From Arthrobacter sp. OV608 (GTDB lineage: Bacteria; Actinomycetota; Actinomycetes; Actinomycetales; Micrococcaceae): 64,000 nt of DNA. The position numbers were made by a program, and so were the translations under genes. The DNA is taken from NCBI GenBank assembly GCA_900110595.1, contig FOEZ01000010.1, forward strand, positions 62,001 to 126,000, written 5' to 3'. The notes beneath the pieces are model-generated. The model saw nothing but the letters and a program-made list of their open reading frames with translations. It was not told the origin of the DNA and ran no database searches. Positions 1-11,511 of this stretch are shown piece after piece (position 1 is the first letter of the stretch; every line of letters begins with the position of its first letter).

Positions 1-3000
1 GCCGTCGCGGCCTCCGCATCGATTGGGTTCCCGCTGATGCTCAAGGCCACCGGCGGTGGCGGCGGCATTGGCATGACGGTCTGCCGCAACGAGGCCGAAC
101 TGGTTGACAGCTTTCCCCGCGTCGCGCGCCTCGCCGGCGCCAGCTTCGGCACCGCCGGCGTTTTCGCTGAACGGTACGTGGAGAATGCCCGCCACATCGA
201 GGTCCAGGTGTTCGGCGACGGCGAAGGCAGGGTAGTCAGCCTCGGCGACAGGGACTGCTCCCTGCAGCGCCGCCACCAGAAAGTCCTCGAAGAGGCACCC
301 GCCCCGGACCTGCCAGAGGAACTGCGCGAAGAACTCCACCGCAGCTCCCGCGCCCTCTGCGCCTCCCTTAACTACCGCTCCGCCGGCACCGTCGAGTTCG
401 TCTACGACTCCGCCCGCCGCGAGGCATCCTTCCTCGAGGTCAACGCCCGGCTCCAGGTGGAGCACCCCGTCACCGAGGCCGTTACTGGCGTGGACCTGGT
501 GGAGTGGATGCTCCGCCTGGCCCAGGGCGGAGGCGAAGCCACTTCCGTCCTTGCCGGTGTGCCGGACAGCCTCCCGGTTTCAGGCCACGCAGTGGAAGCC
601 CGCATCTACGCAGAGGACCCGGCCCGCGGCTTCCAGCCCAGCGCCGGCACCGTGACCAACGCCGTCTACCCCGAAACAGAGGGCGTCCGCGTGGACGCCT
701 GGGCCGAAACCGGCACCGAAGTGTCCACCAACTACGACCCCCTCCTGGGCAAAATCATCACTTCCGGTCCGAGCCGTACCGACGCCTTCAACCGGCTCGC
801 CGCAGCCCTCAAAGACACCCGGATCGACGGGATCGAAACCAACCTCGGGCTGCTCCGCGCCGCCACCGCCCTCGACGCGGTCCGCACCGTCCAGCACTCC
901 ACCAGCACCCTGGACAGCGTGGGGGATCCCGAGCCGCGCATCACGGTGGGCCGCGCCGGTCTGCAGACCACCGTGCAGGACTGGCCCGGCCGCACCGGCC
1001 TGTGGCAGATCGGCGTACCTCCGAGCGGCCCCATGGACGATCTCTCGTTCCGGCTCGGAAATACCGCCCTGGGCAACCCGGAAGGTGCTCCCGGCCTGGA
1101 ATTCACCATGACCGGCCCCAGCCTGACCTTCACCCACGCCACCACCGTGTGCGTCACAGGTGCGGAAGTAACGGTGACAGTTGATGGGACGGAGGCGCCT
1201 GCGTGGACACCGGTGACGGTGCCCGCGGGAGGCACCCTCGACGTCGGCACTGCGGGCCAAAAGGGCCTGCGCGGCTACATCCTCTTCCAGGGCGGCCTGG
1301 ACATCCCGCAGTACCTGGGCAGCGCCGCCACGTTCACCCTGGGCCAGTTCGGCGGCCACGCCGGGCGCGTACTGCGTGCCGGGGACGTGCTCCGGGCAGT
1401 TGCCACGAACGCCGCTGCCGGAAACGAAACTCCCACCGCCGCGGTGCCGCTGGACAGCCGCCCGGCGCTGACCTCGGCGTGGGAACTGTCGGTGGTGGAA
1501 GGCCCCCACGGCGCCCCGGAGTTCTTCCAGCGCGAAGATATCGAGGAACTGTACGCCGCTGAGTACGAAGTCCACTTCAACTCCGCCCGGACCGGCGTCC
1601 GGCTTATCGGTCCCAAACCGCGCTGGGCCCGCACAGACGGCGGCGAGGCCGGCCTGCACCCCTCCAACATCCACGACACCGCCTACTCCGTTGGCGCGCT
1701 GGACTTCACCGGCGATACCCCCATCCTGCTGGGCCCGGACGGCCCCAGCCTGGGCGGGTTCGTCTGCCCGGTTACCGTAGTGACCGCGGACCGCTGGAAA
1801 CTCGGCCAGCTCCGCCCCGGGGACAAAGTCCGGTTCGTTCCGATCAAAGCCATCCAGGCGCCGTCGGCCAGGGACCTGGGACCCGGCCGCCAGCTGGTCC
1901 TGCCCGGTGACGCCGAGTGGTCCGGGGATATCTCCTCCGTCACCGCCGCAGCAGCCGGCACATCTCCTGCCCGGACCCCGCGCGGGGATGGCGACGACGG
2001 CGTGCTGGGCCGGGTGCCCGAAGGCGCCGGCCGCCCGGCGGTTACGTACCGCCGCTCCGGCGACGACAACCTGCTCGTGGAATACGGCGAGATGGTGCTG
2101 GACCTCGGGCTCCGCGCCCGGGTGCACGCCCTGCACCAGCACATCGAACAGCTGCGGGTGCCTGGAATCGTGGACCTTACCCCGGGCATCCGTTCCCTGC
2201 AGATCAAGGTGGACCCCTCGGTGCTGTCCACCAACCGGCTGCTGGGCCTGGTCCAGGAGATCGAGGCCGCGCTGCCCGCCAGCTCCGAGCTGGTGGTTCC
2301 CAGCCGTACCGTCCGGCTGCCGCTGTCCTGGGACGACCCCGCCACCCGTGAAGCGATCGAGCGCTACATGGCAGGTGTCCGCGACGACGCCCCGTGGTGC
2401 CCCTGGAACATCGAGTTCATCCGCCGGATCAACGGCCTGGACTCCGTGAACGACGTGTTCGACACCGTCTTCAACGCCGAATACCTGGTCCTGGGCCTGG
2501 GAGATGTCTACCTTGGCGCTCCCGTGGCCACCCCGCTGGATCCGCGCCACCGCCTGGTCACCACCAAATACAACCCGGCCCGCACCTGGACGCCGGAGAA
2601 CGCGGTGGGCATCGGCGGCGCGTACATGTGCATTTACGGGATGGAAGGACCGGGCGGCTACCAGTTCGTTGGCCGCACCACCCAGGTCTGGTCGCGCTAC
2701 GCGGATTCCGCCCCGTTCGAGCCGGGCTCACCATGGCTGCTGCGCTTCTTTGACCGGATCTCCTGGTACCCCGTGAGCCCTGAGGAACTCCTGGACCTGC
2801 GGGCGGACATGGCCGCCGGGCGCGGCCGCGGCGTGGAAATCGAGGACGGCACCTTCTCGCTGGCCGAGCACGAGGTGTTCCTTGAGGAAAACCGTGAGTC
2901 CATCGCGGTGTTCCGCGAAAAGCAGGGTGCGGCTTTCGCCGTTGAACGGCAGGCTTGGGCCGACGCCGGCGAGTTCGACCGTGCCGACGCGCTGGCCGCC

Positions 3001-3315
3001 GTCGTGGTACCGGCTGCAGACGAGGTGGAGGTTCCGGACGGCGGTTCCCTCGTGGCCGCGCCGTTCGCCGCGAGTGTCTGGAAGGTTGACGTGGCGGAGG
3101 GCGACCGGGTGGTCAAGGGCCAGCCGCTGGTGTCCCTGGAAGCGATGAAGATGGAAACCGTGCTGGAGGCGCCGTGCGACGGCGTGGTGCTGCGGGTGCT
3201 GCCGGTTGCCGGCTCCCAGGTGGTGGCCGGCGAAGCCGTGGTGGTCCTGGGTGGCTCGGACGTGGACTTTGAACTGGTGGGCGAAGCCCCGGAACTGGAA
3301 GAAGCAGCAGTATGA
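1..3315 (+). CDS. uca: Urea carboxylase (biotin-dependent), 5'-truncated by the window edge
   Basis: ATP-dependent carboxylation of urea to allophanate, the first half of the urease-independent urea amidolyase route. The frame is open from base 1, so the N-terminus lies outside the window; by comparison with the family (about 1200 residues) roughly 100 residues are missing. Visible order: ATP-grasp biotin-carboxylase part starting at the glycine-rich loop LKATGGGGGIGM, biotin-carboxylase C-terminal domain (about residues 180-300), two KipI/KipA-like (AHS) domains (about 310-900), and a C-terminal biotinyl domain with EAMKMET, biotin-accepting Lys near visible residue 1050. Its stop overlaps the next gene's ATG, so the two are translationally coupled. 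The neighbouring allophanate hydrolase separates it from pyruvate or acyl-CoA carboxylases. Confidence 0.93.
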   Translation, partial: AVAASASIGFPLMLKATGGGGGIGMTVCRNEAELVDSFPRVARLAGASFGTAGVFAERYVENARHIEVQVFGDGEGRVVSLGDRDCSLQRRHQKVLEEAPAPDLPEELREELHRSSRALCASLNYRSAGTVEFVYDSARREASFLEVNARLQVEHPVTEAVTGVDLVEWMLRLAQGGGEATSVLAGVPDSLPVSGHAVEARIYAEDPARGFQPSAGTVTNAVYPETEGVRVDAWAETGTEVSTNYDPLLGKIITSGPSRTDAFNRLAAALKDTRIDGIETNLGLLRAATALDAVRTVQHSTSTLDSVGDPEPRITVGRAGLQTTVQDWPGRTGLWQIGVPPSGPMDDLSFRLGNTALGNPEGAPGLEFTMTGPSLTFTHATTVCVTGAEVTVTVDGTEAPAWTPVTVPAGGTLDVGTAGQKGLRGYILFQGGLDIPQYLGSAATFTLGQFGGHAGRVLRAGDVLRAVATNAAAGNETPTAAVPLDSRPALTSAWELSVVEGPHGAPEFFQREDIEELYAAEYEVHFNSARTGVRLIGPKPRWARTDGGEAGLHPSNIHDTAYSVGALDFTGDTPILLGPDGPSLGGFVCPVTVVTADRWKLGQLRPGDKVRFVPIKAIQAPSARDLGPGRQLVLPGDAEWSGDISSVTAAAAGTSPARTPRGDGDDGVLGRVPEGAGRPAVTYRRSGDDNLLVEYGEMVLDLGLRARVHALHQHIEQLRVPGIVDLTPGIRSLQIKVDPSVLSTNRLLGLVQEIEAALPASSELVVPSRTVRLPLSWDDPATREAIERYMAGVRDDAPWCPWNIEFIRRINGLDSVNDVFDTVFNAEYLVLGLGDVYLGAPVATPLDPRHRLVTTKYNPARTWTPENAVGIGGAYMCIYGMEGPGGYQFVGRTTQVWSRYADSAPFEPGSPWLLRFFDRISWYPVSPEELLDLRADMAAGRGRGVEIEDGTFSLAEHEVFLEENRESIAVFREKQGAAFAVERQAWADAGEFDRADALAAVVVPAADEVEVPDGGSLVAAPFAASVWKVDVAEGDRVVKGQPLVSLEAMKMETVLEAPCDGVVLRVLPVAGSQVVAGEAVVVLGGSDVDFELVGEAPELEEAAV

Positions 3316-5156
3316 CCAACTCAACCACCGGCCCGGCCATCGCACGGGTCAAGGCAGCGCTCGCCGGAGTCGAAGCAGTGGACCGTCCGGAAATTTGGAT
3401 CACTCTGCGCGGGGAGGCCGATCTGCTGGCCGAAGCCGCCGCCATCGACGCGGCGGTGACCCGCGGCGCCGACCTGCCCCTTGCCGGGCTCCTGCTCGCT
3501 GTCAAAAACAACGTTGACGTGGCAGGAATACCGACCACGGCGGCGTGCCCCGGCTTCGCCTACCTTCCGGAGAAAGACGCCGAAGCGGTGGCCCGGCTGC
3601 GGTCCGCCGGAGCCCTGGTGCTGGGCGCCACCAACCTGGACCAGTTCGCCACCGGCCTGGTGGGCACGCGCAGCCCGCACGGCGCAGTCCGAGATTCGCG
3701 CCGGCCGGAATTCATCTCAGGCGGCTCCAGCTCCGGTTCCGCCGTTGCCGTCGCCTTGGGCCTGGTGGACATCGCGATCGGGACGGACACGGCCGGCTCG
3801 GGCCGCGTACCCGCCGGGCTGCAGGGGATCGTGGGAATCAAGCCGACTTTGGATGTTGTGTCCACGGCTGGAGTGGTGCCCGCCTGCAAGTCCTGGGACG
3901 CCGTCACCATCTTTGCCCGGCACCTCTCCACCGCCGAGCTTGCCATAGGGGTGATGGCGGGAGATTCCCGGGCGTGGCCGGCGGATATCCGGCTCGCAGC
4001 TCCGGAAAAGCCCCGCGTCGCCTACCCGGCAACCCTGCCCGCGCTCCCGGAGGCGTGGGCAGCAGAATTCCACCGCAACGTTGACCAACTCCGCGAATCG
4101 GGCGTGGATGCCCAACCCATCGAGTTCGATGCCTTCCTTGAGGCGGCCCGGCTGCTGTACGACGGCGGGCTGGTGGCGGAGCGTTTCGCCGCCGTGGGCG
4201 GTTTCCTGGAACAGCACGACGGCCGCCCGGACAGCAAGGCGGGCATCGATCCCACCGTGGAACGCATCATCCGGGCAGCGGGCACGGTGCCCGCCCACCT
4301 GTATGTCGCCGACACGGCAAAGCTGGAGGTGCTGAAACAGAAGGCGATGGCGGAGCTTGAGGGCTTTGACGCCCTGCTGATCCCCACCGCCCCGTTCCAT
4401 CCCACTCTTGCAGAGGTGGCCGCGGACCCGGTGGGTGTCAACTCCTTAATGGGCACTTACACCAACTTCTGCAACCTGTTCGACCTGTGCGCTGTGGCAG
4501 TTCCTGCCGGTGAGGTGGACGGGGCCCAGTTCGGGCTGACAGTGGTGGGCCGGACGTTCGCTGACGCCGTCGCCGCAGACATTGCCCGCCGCCTGGAGGC
4601 AACTCCGGCGGCTCCCGCCCTCTTCGCCGGGGGCGCGGCTCCGGCGGCAGCCCGCAGTGGTGACGCCCCGTCGTCGTCCGCTCCCTGGCCGGTAGCAGCC
4701 GGCGCAAAAGCCGTGCCGCTGGTAGTTGTGGGTGCTCACCGCAGGGGCCAGGCCCTGGCGCCGCAGCTCGAGGCGCTCGGCGCCGTTTGGGACGGACCCG
4801 TGCGGACAGCGGCACGGTACCGGATGGTGTCCCTGGACACCGTGCCGCCCAAGCCGGGCGTCTACCGTTCTGACGACGACGGCGCGGAGCTGGCCGGTGA
4901 ACGGTGGCTGGTGTCCGAGGCGGGGCTGGGGCGGTTCCTGGCCGACCTCCCCGAACCCATGCTGCTCGGATCCATCGAACTGGCCGACGGCTCCACGGCC
5001 GTGGGGTTCGCCTGCGACGCGGTGGCCGCCGCGGGCGGGGAGGACATCACCCGCTACGGCGACTGGCTGGCGGCCAAGGACCACCTGGGCCGGCCCAAGG
5101 GCCTCTGGCAGAACCTGGGGGAGGTTGCCTTGGCCGGCTTCAGCCGGGGAACCTAG
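3312..5156 (+). CDS. atzF: Allophanate hydrolase
   Basis: Hydrolyses allophanate to ammonia and CO2, completing urea breakdown started by the upstream carboxylase. It is an amidase-signature enzyme: catalytic Lys near residue 65 (AVKNNVDVAG), GGSSSGS at 137-143 and GTDTAGSGR just after, which supply the Ser-cisSer-Lys triad. The last 150 or so residues form the small C-terminal domain typical of allophanate hydrolases and absent from simple amidases. Length is 614 residues, normal for the family. The ATG overlaps the carboxylase stop (ATGA). The stop codon shares the palindrome CTAG with the stop of the convergent hydrolase gene, so no room is left for a terminator between them. atzF is the common name; such genes are often annotated without a symbol. 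Confidence 0.93.
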   Translation: MTNSTTGPAIARVKAALAGVEAVDRPEIWITLRGEADLLAEAAAIDAAVTRGADLPLAGLLLAVKNNVDVAGIPTTAACPGFAYLPEKDAEAVARLRSAGALVLGATNLDQFATGLVGTRSPHGAVRDSRRPEFISGGSSSGSAVAVALGLVDIAIGTDTAGSGRVPAGLQGIVGIKPTLDVVSTAGVVPACKSWDAVTIFARHLSTAELAIGVMAGDSRAWPADIRLAAPEKPRVAYPATLPALPEAWAAEFHRNVDQLRESGVDAQPIEFDAFLEAARLLYDGGLVAERFAAVGGFLEQHDGRPDSKAGIDPTVERIIRAAGTVPAHLYVADTAKLEVLKQKAMAELEGFDALLIPTAPFHPTLAEVAADPVGVNSLMGTYTNFCNLFDLCAVAVPAGEVDGAQFGLTVVGRTFADAVAADIARRLEATPAAPALFAGGAAPAAARSGDAPSSSAPWPVAAGAKAVPLVVVGAHRRGQALAPQLEALGAVWDGPVRTAARYRMVSLDTVPPKPGVYRSDDDGAELAGERWLVSEAGLGRFLADLPEPMLLGSIELADGSTAVGFACDAVAAAGGEDITRYGDWLAAKDHLGRPKGLWQNLGEVALAGFSRGT

Positions 5157-6010
5157 CCCTTGAAGTACTCGGAGATGTCCGTGACCAGTTCGTCCACGGC
5201 GGCCGGTATCGAGCCGTGGAAGCACTTGGGGGAGAGCTCGTAGGTGCTGCCGGGGACTGCGGCGTGCAGCCGCTCGGCTGTTGCCTTGTAATAGCTGGGG
5301 CTCTTGCCGCCCGCCATGAAGTGGGTGTTGGCGGGGAGCACGCTGAAGTCCCTGGCATGATCGGCCTCGTTGTAGGCCGCCCGGAGTTCGCCCACAGCGC
5401 TGGGCATCACCTCCTGGAACATCCTGTTCACCTTGGTGCCGGAGAGCACGGCCATCAGCCCGGCAAGGACAGGCTCCGGGATCCTCGCCAGGGCCGAGCC
5501 CGGTTTGGTTGCCTTCTTCACGTGGGCGAGGGCGCGGCCCACTTTGCCGTTGTTCACCGCATCTTCGAAACCGTCCAGCCATCCGGTATCGATGCTGCCG
5601 TCGATGTTCACGGCGGCGTCGTACACCGCGAGTTTGTCCGGAACGTACCCGGTGCCGGTGAACTCCTGGACGGCATTGAGTGCCACTGAGCCGCCCAGGC
5701 TGTGGCCCAGGATGTTCCTCGCGCCGGTGGCCTCCAGGACCGTCCGGACGTCCGCAATCTCGGTGGCCATCGAGTAGCCTGCCGGTTGCTCTGAGGAGCT
5801 GCCGCGGCCGCGCCTGTCATATACGTCCACGGCCCAGCCCTCGCCCAGGCCCTTCGCCAGCGCTGTGGAAAACGGGCGGTAGATCAGGGCCGTGAGGAAC
5901 GCGCCGCCGATCAGCACCACCCGGCGTTCGCCGGGAGCGTCTTCGGTGCCGTAACTGTACAAAGCCAGCCGGCCGCCGTCGTGCGTTGAAAGGACCTGTT
6001 CTTTCACCAC
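5153..6010 (-). CDS. Alpha/beta hydrolase, substrate unknown
   Basis: 285 residues with an alpha/beta-hydrolase fold. The nucleophile elbow is GHSLGG, preceded by a VVLIGGAF strand-turn near the N-terminus and a YDRRGRGSS segment. The acid and histidine fall in the C-terminal third (a His occurs in KCFHGSIP). No signal peptide is evident, so it is probably cytoplasmic. Start is GTG at 6010; a second GTG-free upstream region follows immediately. It is divergent from lysS and convergent with allophanate hydrolase, whose stop it overlaps by four bases. Family assignment is firm; substrate cannot be inferred from the sequence or neighbours. Confidence 0.85.
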   Translation of the reverse strand: MVKEQVLSTHDGGRLALYSYGTEDAPGERRVVLIGGAFLTALIYRPFSTALAKGLGEGWAVDVYDRRGRGSSSEQPAGYSMATEIADVRTVLEATGARNILGHSLGGSVALNAVQEFTGTGYVPDKLAVYDAAVNIDGSIDTGWLDGFEDAVNNGKVGRALAHVKKATKPGSALARIPEPVLAGLMAVLSGTKVNRMFQEVMPSAVGELRAAYNEADHARDFSVLPANTHFMAGGKSPSYYKATAERLHAAVPGSTYELSPKCFHGSIPAAVDELVTDISEYFKG

Positions 6011-6081
6011 CCCATCCTAGGCAGGCCCGGTTGGGAGGCCGCGCAGCCGGGCCGGCCGGATGCCCGGTAAACTTGATGATT

Positions 6082-7614
6082 GTGACTTCCCAAAACACCC
6101 CCTCGCCCAAGAACGCCCCGGAGCCGCTGGATGCCAGCGAGCAGATGCGGATCCGCATGGAGAAGCGCGCCAAACTGATCGAGCGCGGCGTTGAGGCGTA
6201 CCCGGTGGGTGTGGAGCGGACGCATTCCCTCGCTGAGATCCGGGAAAAGTACGCCCACCTCCAGGCTGACGACACCACCGGCGACATCGTAGGCGTCACC
6301 GGGCGCGTGGTGTTCGTCCGCAACACCGGAAAGCTGTGCTTCGCAACCCTCCAGGAGGGCGGCACGGACGGCAAGGGGACCCGCCTGCAGGCCATGCTCA
6401 GCCTTGCCAACATCGGCGAGGAAGCGCTCGCTGACTGGAAGGCCCTCGTTGACCTTGGCGACCACGTATTCATCAAGGGAGAGGTCATCTCCTCCCGCCG
6501 CGGCGAGCTGTCCATCATGGCCGATTCCTGGTCCATGGCTTCCAAGGCGCTCCGCCCGCTGCCGGTGCTGCACGCCGAGCTGAACGAGGAAACCCGGGTC
6601 CGCCAGCGTTATGTGGATCTGATGGTCCGCGACGAAGCCCGTGAAATGGTCTACACCCGCGCAGCTATCACCCGCTCCATCCGCGAAACGCTGTTCCGGC
6701 ACAACTATGTTGAGGTGGAAACGCCCATCCTCAACCTGGTCCACGGCGGCGCGCTGGCGCGGCCGTTCGAGACCCACATGAACGCCTTCGACCAGAAGAT
6801 GACCCTGCGCATCGCCACCGAGCTCTACCTCAAGCGCGCCGTGGTGGGCGGCATCGACCGCGTCTACGACATGGGCCGGGTTTTCCGCAATGAAGGCGTG
6901 GACTCCACCCACAGCCCGGAATTCACCACGCTCGAGTGCTACGAGGCGTGGGCGGACCAGTTTGTGATGGCCGAGCGAATCAAGGAGATCATCCTCGACG
7001 CCGCCGATGCCGTGGGTGCCGGCCGCGTCGTGCAGACCGAAGCAGGGGAGATCAACCTCGACGGCGACTGGGCCTGGGTCTCCGTGTACCCGGGACTGTC
7101 CCACGCCGTTGGGCAGGACATCACGCCGGACACTCCGCTGGAGGTGCTTCGCGCGATCGCTGAGAAGCACGAGGTCAAGGTGGACCCGAAGTGGGACGCC
7201 GAAAAGCTGGTGGTTGAGCTCTTCGGCGAAATCGTCGAGCCCACGCTGCTGAACCCCACTTTCGTTTACGACTACCCGCCGTCGGCCCAGCCGCTGGCCC
7301 GCCCGCACCGCAAGGACGGCCGGCTGATCGAGGCCTGGGACCTCATCATCGGCGGCATGGAGCGCGGCACCGCATTCTCGGAGTTGATCGACCCCGTCAT
7401 CCAGCGCGAACGGCTCACCGAACAGTCCCGCCACGCAGCGGCCGGCGACGATGAGGCGATGCAGCTGGATGAAGACTTCCTGCGGGCGCTCGAATACGGT
7501 GCTCCTCCCATGGGTGGCATTGGCCTCGGAATCGACCGGCTCGTCATGCTGTTCACCGGTGCCGGCATCCGCGAAACCATCCTGTTCCCGCTGCTCAAGC
7601 CCGAGGGCCACTGA
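6082..7614 (+). CDS. lysS: Lysyl-tRNA synthetase, class II
   Basis: Charges tRNA-Lys. Class II aaRS architecture: an OB-fold anticodon-binding domain (about residues 55-160, including GDIVGVTGRVVFVRNTGKLC), then the catalytic domain with motif 2 (FRNEGVDSTHSPEFTTLE) and motif 3 (GIGLGIDRLVMLFTG). About 510 residues. I prefer GTG at 6082: a -10-like TAAACT lies at 6068-6073 and there is no ribosome binding site, which fits a leaderless message; ATG at 6076 is an in-frame alternative. The longer open frame to 5986 overlaps the divergent hydrolase and is unlikely. Two bases separate its stop from the small membrane protein gene, suggesting co-transcription. Confidence 0.95.
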   Translation: MTSQNTPSPKNAPEPLDASEQMRIRMEKRAKLIERGVEAYPVGVERTHSLAEIREKYAHLQADDTTGDIVGVTGRVVFVRNTGKLCFATLQEGGTDGKGTRLQAMLSLANIGEEALADWKALVDLGDHVFIKGEVISSRRGELSIMADSWSMASKALRPLPVLHAELNEETRVRQRYVDLMVRDEAREMVYTRAAITRSIRETLFRHNYVEVETPILNLVHGGALARPFETHMNAFDQKMTLRIATELYLKRAVVGGIDRVYDMGRVFRNEGVDSTHSPEFTTLECYEAWADQFVMAERIKEIILDAADAVGAGRVVQTEAGEINLDGDWAWVSVYPGLSHAVGQDITPDTPLEVLRAIAEKHEVKVDPKWDAEKLVVELFGEIVEPTLLNPTFVYDYPPSAQPLARPHRKDGRLIEAWDLIIGGMERGTAFSELIDPVIQRERLTEQSRHAAAGDDEAMQLDEDFLRALEYGAPPMGGIGLGIDRLVMLFTGAGIRETILFPLLKPEGH

Positions 7615-7616
7615 CC

Positions 7617-7805
7617 ATGGAATACGTTGCTGTCCTGTTGCCCTCCATTGTGGTGGGTTTGCTTTTCTGGTTCGCCATGAAAGCGATCTTTAACGCGGAC
7701 AAGTCCGAGCGCCAGGCGGAGGCTCGTGCGCAGGCAGAAGCCGAAGCCCGGGCAGCAACTCCGGCGGACCGCAATGACCCCGAATCAAAAGATAAAGCCC
7801 CCTGA
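7617..7805 (+). CDS. Small single-pass membrane protein, function unknown
   Basis: 62 residues, starting two bases after the lysS stop. One hydrophobic segment spans about residues 4-24 (VAVLLPSIVVGLLFWFAMKA), followed by a charged Ala/Glu/Arg-rich tail likely to be helical and cytoplasmic. No enzymatic motif is present. Coupling to lysS and consistent high-GC codon use support a real gene. Short membrane proteins next to lysS are common in Micrococcaceae to my recollection, but I cannot name the family. Confidence 0.72.
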   Translation: MEYVAVLLPSIVVGLLFWFAMKAIFNADKSERQAEARAQAEAEARAATPADRNDPESKDKAP

Positions 7806-7840
7806 TTTTCCGCATTTATCCCCAGGGGCCATTAGGCACT

Positions 7841-7870
7841 TTGACGCGTTGCCATAAAAAGAGTCATACT
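7841..7870 (+). promoter_or_regulatory. Candidate lsr2 promoter
   Basis: TTGACG (-35) at 7841-7846 and CATACT (-10) at 7865-7870 with an 18-base spacer lie in an AT-rich stretch 59 bases before the lsr2 start. AT-rich upstream DNA is also a target of Lsr2-type proteins, so autoregulation is possible but inferred. Confidence 0.5.
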
Positions 7871-7928
7871 TTTTAGGAAACATCCTGCTTTTCTGAAAAC
7901 CCGAACCTTTCCAAGAGGAAGTCTTTTA

Positions 7929-8264
7929 ATGGCACAGAAAGTAAACATCATCCTCGTTGATGATCTGGATGGGGGATCCGCAGACGAGAATGTTAAGTTT
8001 GGCCTTGACGGGGTCAACTACGAGATCGATCTTTCCGCAGCGAATGCCGCGGAACTTCGCTCCTCACTGGAGCGTTTTATCGGCGCAGCACGAAAGGCTT
8101 CCGGCGGCAGCGGCCGGACTGCCCGGGCAAAAGCGCCCACCGGTGGCCGCAGCCACGATTCGGCCCAGATTCGTCAATGGGCCCGCGAAAACGGCTACAC
8201 GGTTAACAGCCGCGGCCGAATTCAGGCTGAAATCCAGGAAGCCTACCAAAAGGCCAATTCCTAG
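7929..8264 (+). CDS. lsr2: Lsr2 nucleoid-associated DNA-binding protein
   Basis: Actinobacterial H-NS analogue that binds AT-rich DNA in the minor groove and silences acquired genes. 111 residues. The N-terminal dimerisation part begins AQKVNIILVDDLDGG and contains VKFGLDGVNYEIDLS. The C-terminal DNA-binding domain carries the RGR hook (NSRGRIQAEIQEAYQKA) after WARENGYTV. GAGGAAG is the ribosome binding site ahead of ATG 7929. It stands alone, with a promoter upstream and a strong terminator downstream. Confidence 0.96.
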   Translation: MAQKVNIILVDDLDGGSADENVKFGLDGVNYEIDLSAANAAELRSSLERFIGAARKASGGSGRTARAKAPTGGRSHDSAQIRQWARENGYTVNSRGRIQAEIQEAYQKANS

Positions 8265-8287
8265 TTACGCCGGCAGCTCACGTAATA

Positions 8288-8321
8288 AGCCCTGCTTCCT
8301 ATTTTGGGAGCAGGGCTTTTT
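8288..8321 (+). terminator. Rho-independent terminator after lsr2
   Basis: AGCCCTGCTTCC pairs with GGAGCAGGGCT around a short loop (TATTTT) and is followed by a run of T, 24 bases after the lsr2 stop. Confidence 0.85.
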
Positions 8322-8660
8322 CGGTTGCGGGACTCAAATGGGCGGCACGGCCCGGTAACTGCTCCTGGCGTCATCGGGGTGTTTGGGAGGGGCCGGAACC
8401 TTCAAGGCCCGCGCCTTGCATCAAGGATCAGGACCCTGACGCGGCGGCGGCCGTTACTGAGGGTGCGGCTGATGTGACGCGCTCTTCCGTTCCCTCGAGA
8501 AAGAGGCTCTTTGGCCTCCTCATCGCCGTGATGGAAGCGCCCCGAAGGGGCTGTTCCAAATATTCCGTGAACACTGCGGTTTCCCCCGTGGCGAACACGC
8601 TCCACAAGTATGGGCTGGCCACGTAGCATCAAAGTACGTCGTAGCTAGGAGTGTGGCGAA
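8322..8660. other. lsr2-clpC intergenic region
   Basis: About 340 bases without a convincing gene; minus-strand open frames here are shadows. It should hold the clpC promoter. The clpC ribosome binding site AGGAG is at 8648-8652, eight bases before the ATG. I could not identify a clean ClgR-type or HAIR operator. Confidence 0.5.
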
Positions 8661-11153
<2,493 letters not shown>

Positions 11154-11163
11154 TCTCCACAGC

Positions 11164-11203
11164 CAAAGCCCCGCCCGCTCCCCACCGGAGCAGGCGGGGC
11201 TTT
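11164..11203 (+). terminator. Terminator after clpC
   Basis: AAAGCCCCGCCCGCTCC pairs with GGAGCAGGCGGGGCTTT around a short loop (one mismatch), beginning ten bases after the clpC stop. The T-run is short (TTT). Confidence 0.8.
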
Positions 11204-11280
11204 CGCTTGTTAAGCTCCCATCCGTGGTTTAGTCCGGCGCTTCGTCCGTGGCTGGGTTCGCTCCCCGGGGGGGGTTCGGC

Positions 11281-11356
11281 GCCGGACATCAGAGATTTCC
11301 CGGCGCCTGCTCGTTCCTCGCTTTGACGGCGCCTACATAAATCCCTGATGCCCGGC
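11281..11356 (-). repeat. Structured hairpin element, copy A
   Basis: Read on the minus strand: an 18-bp outer stem, internal loop ATGTA/GGG, inner stem GGCGCC/GGCGCC, and apical loop GTCAAAGCGAGGAACGAGCA. The outer stem is fully paired on the minus strand with two G-U wobbles; on the plus strand the same positions become A-C mismatches. It lies 78 bases after the clpC terminator. One of four copies within 4.6 kb. Confidence 0.85.
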
Positions 11357-11405
11357 ACCTCGTGGGGGGGCGGCTGTGGGGAATCCCCAGGTTGAGCTCG
11401 CATGG

Positions 11406-11463
11406 GCGGCCCTTCCCCGCAGAACCGTTGCTGCCCAACACCGTTCATGCGGGGCAGGGCCGC
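11406..11463. repeat. Long imperfect inverted repeat
   Basis: GCGGCCCTTCCCCGCA (11406-11421) pairs with TGCGGGGCAGGGCCGC (11448-11463), 16 bp with a single mismatch. The 26-base loop contains GAAC...GTTC that could extend the stem. It sits between hairpin copies A and B and is unrelated to them in sequence. Confidence 0.7.
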
Positions 11464-11511
11464 ACTTACGGAAAGCCTGCTGCTTCGGATCGTTTCTCAG
11501 GCACAAGCGAG

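Noticed and set aside
580..2550. Long minus-strand open frame (656 codons) over the urea carboxylase gene
   Set aside because: It is the high-GC mirror of the real gene. The encoded protein lacks any domain and the plus-strand frame has complete carboxylase motifs.
8322..8660. HspR (HAIR) or ClgR box before clpC
   Set aside because: No sequence matched the known inverted repeats closely enough.
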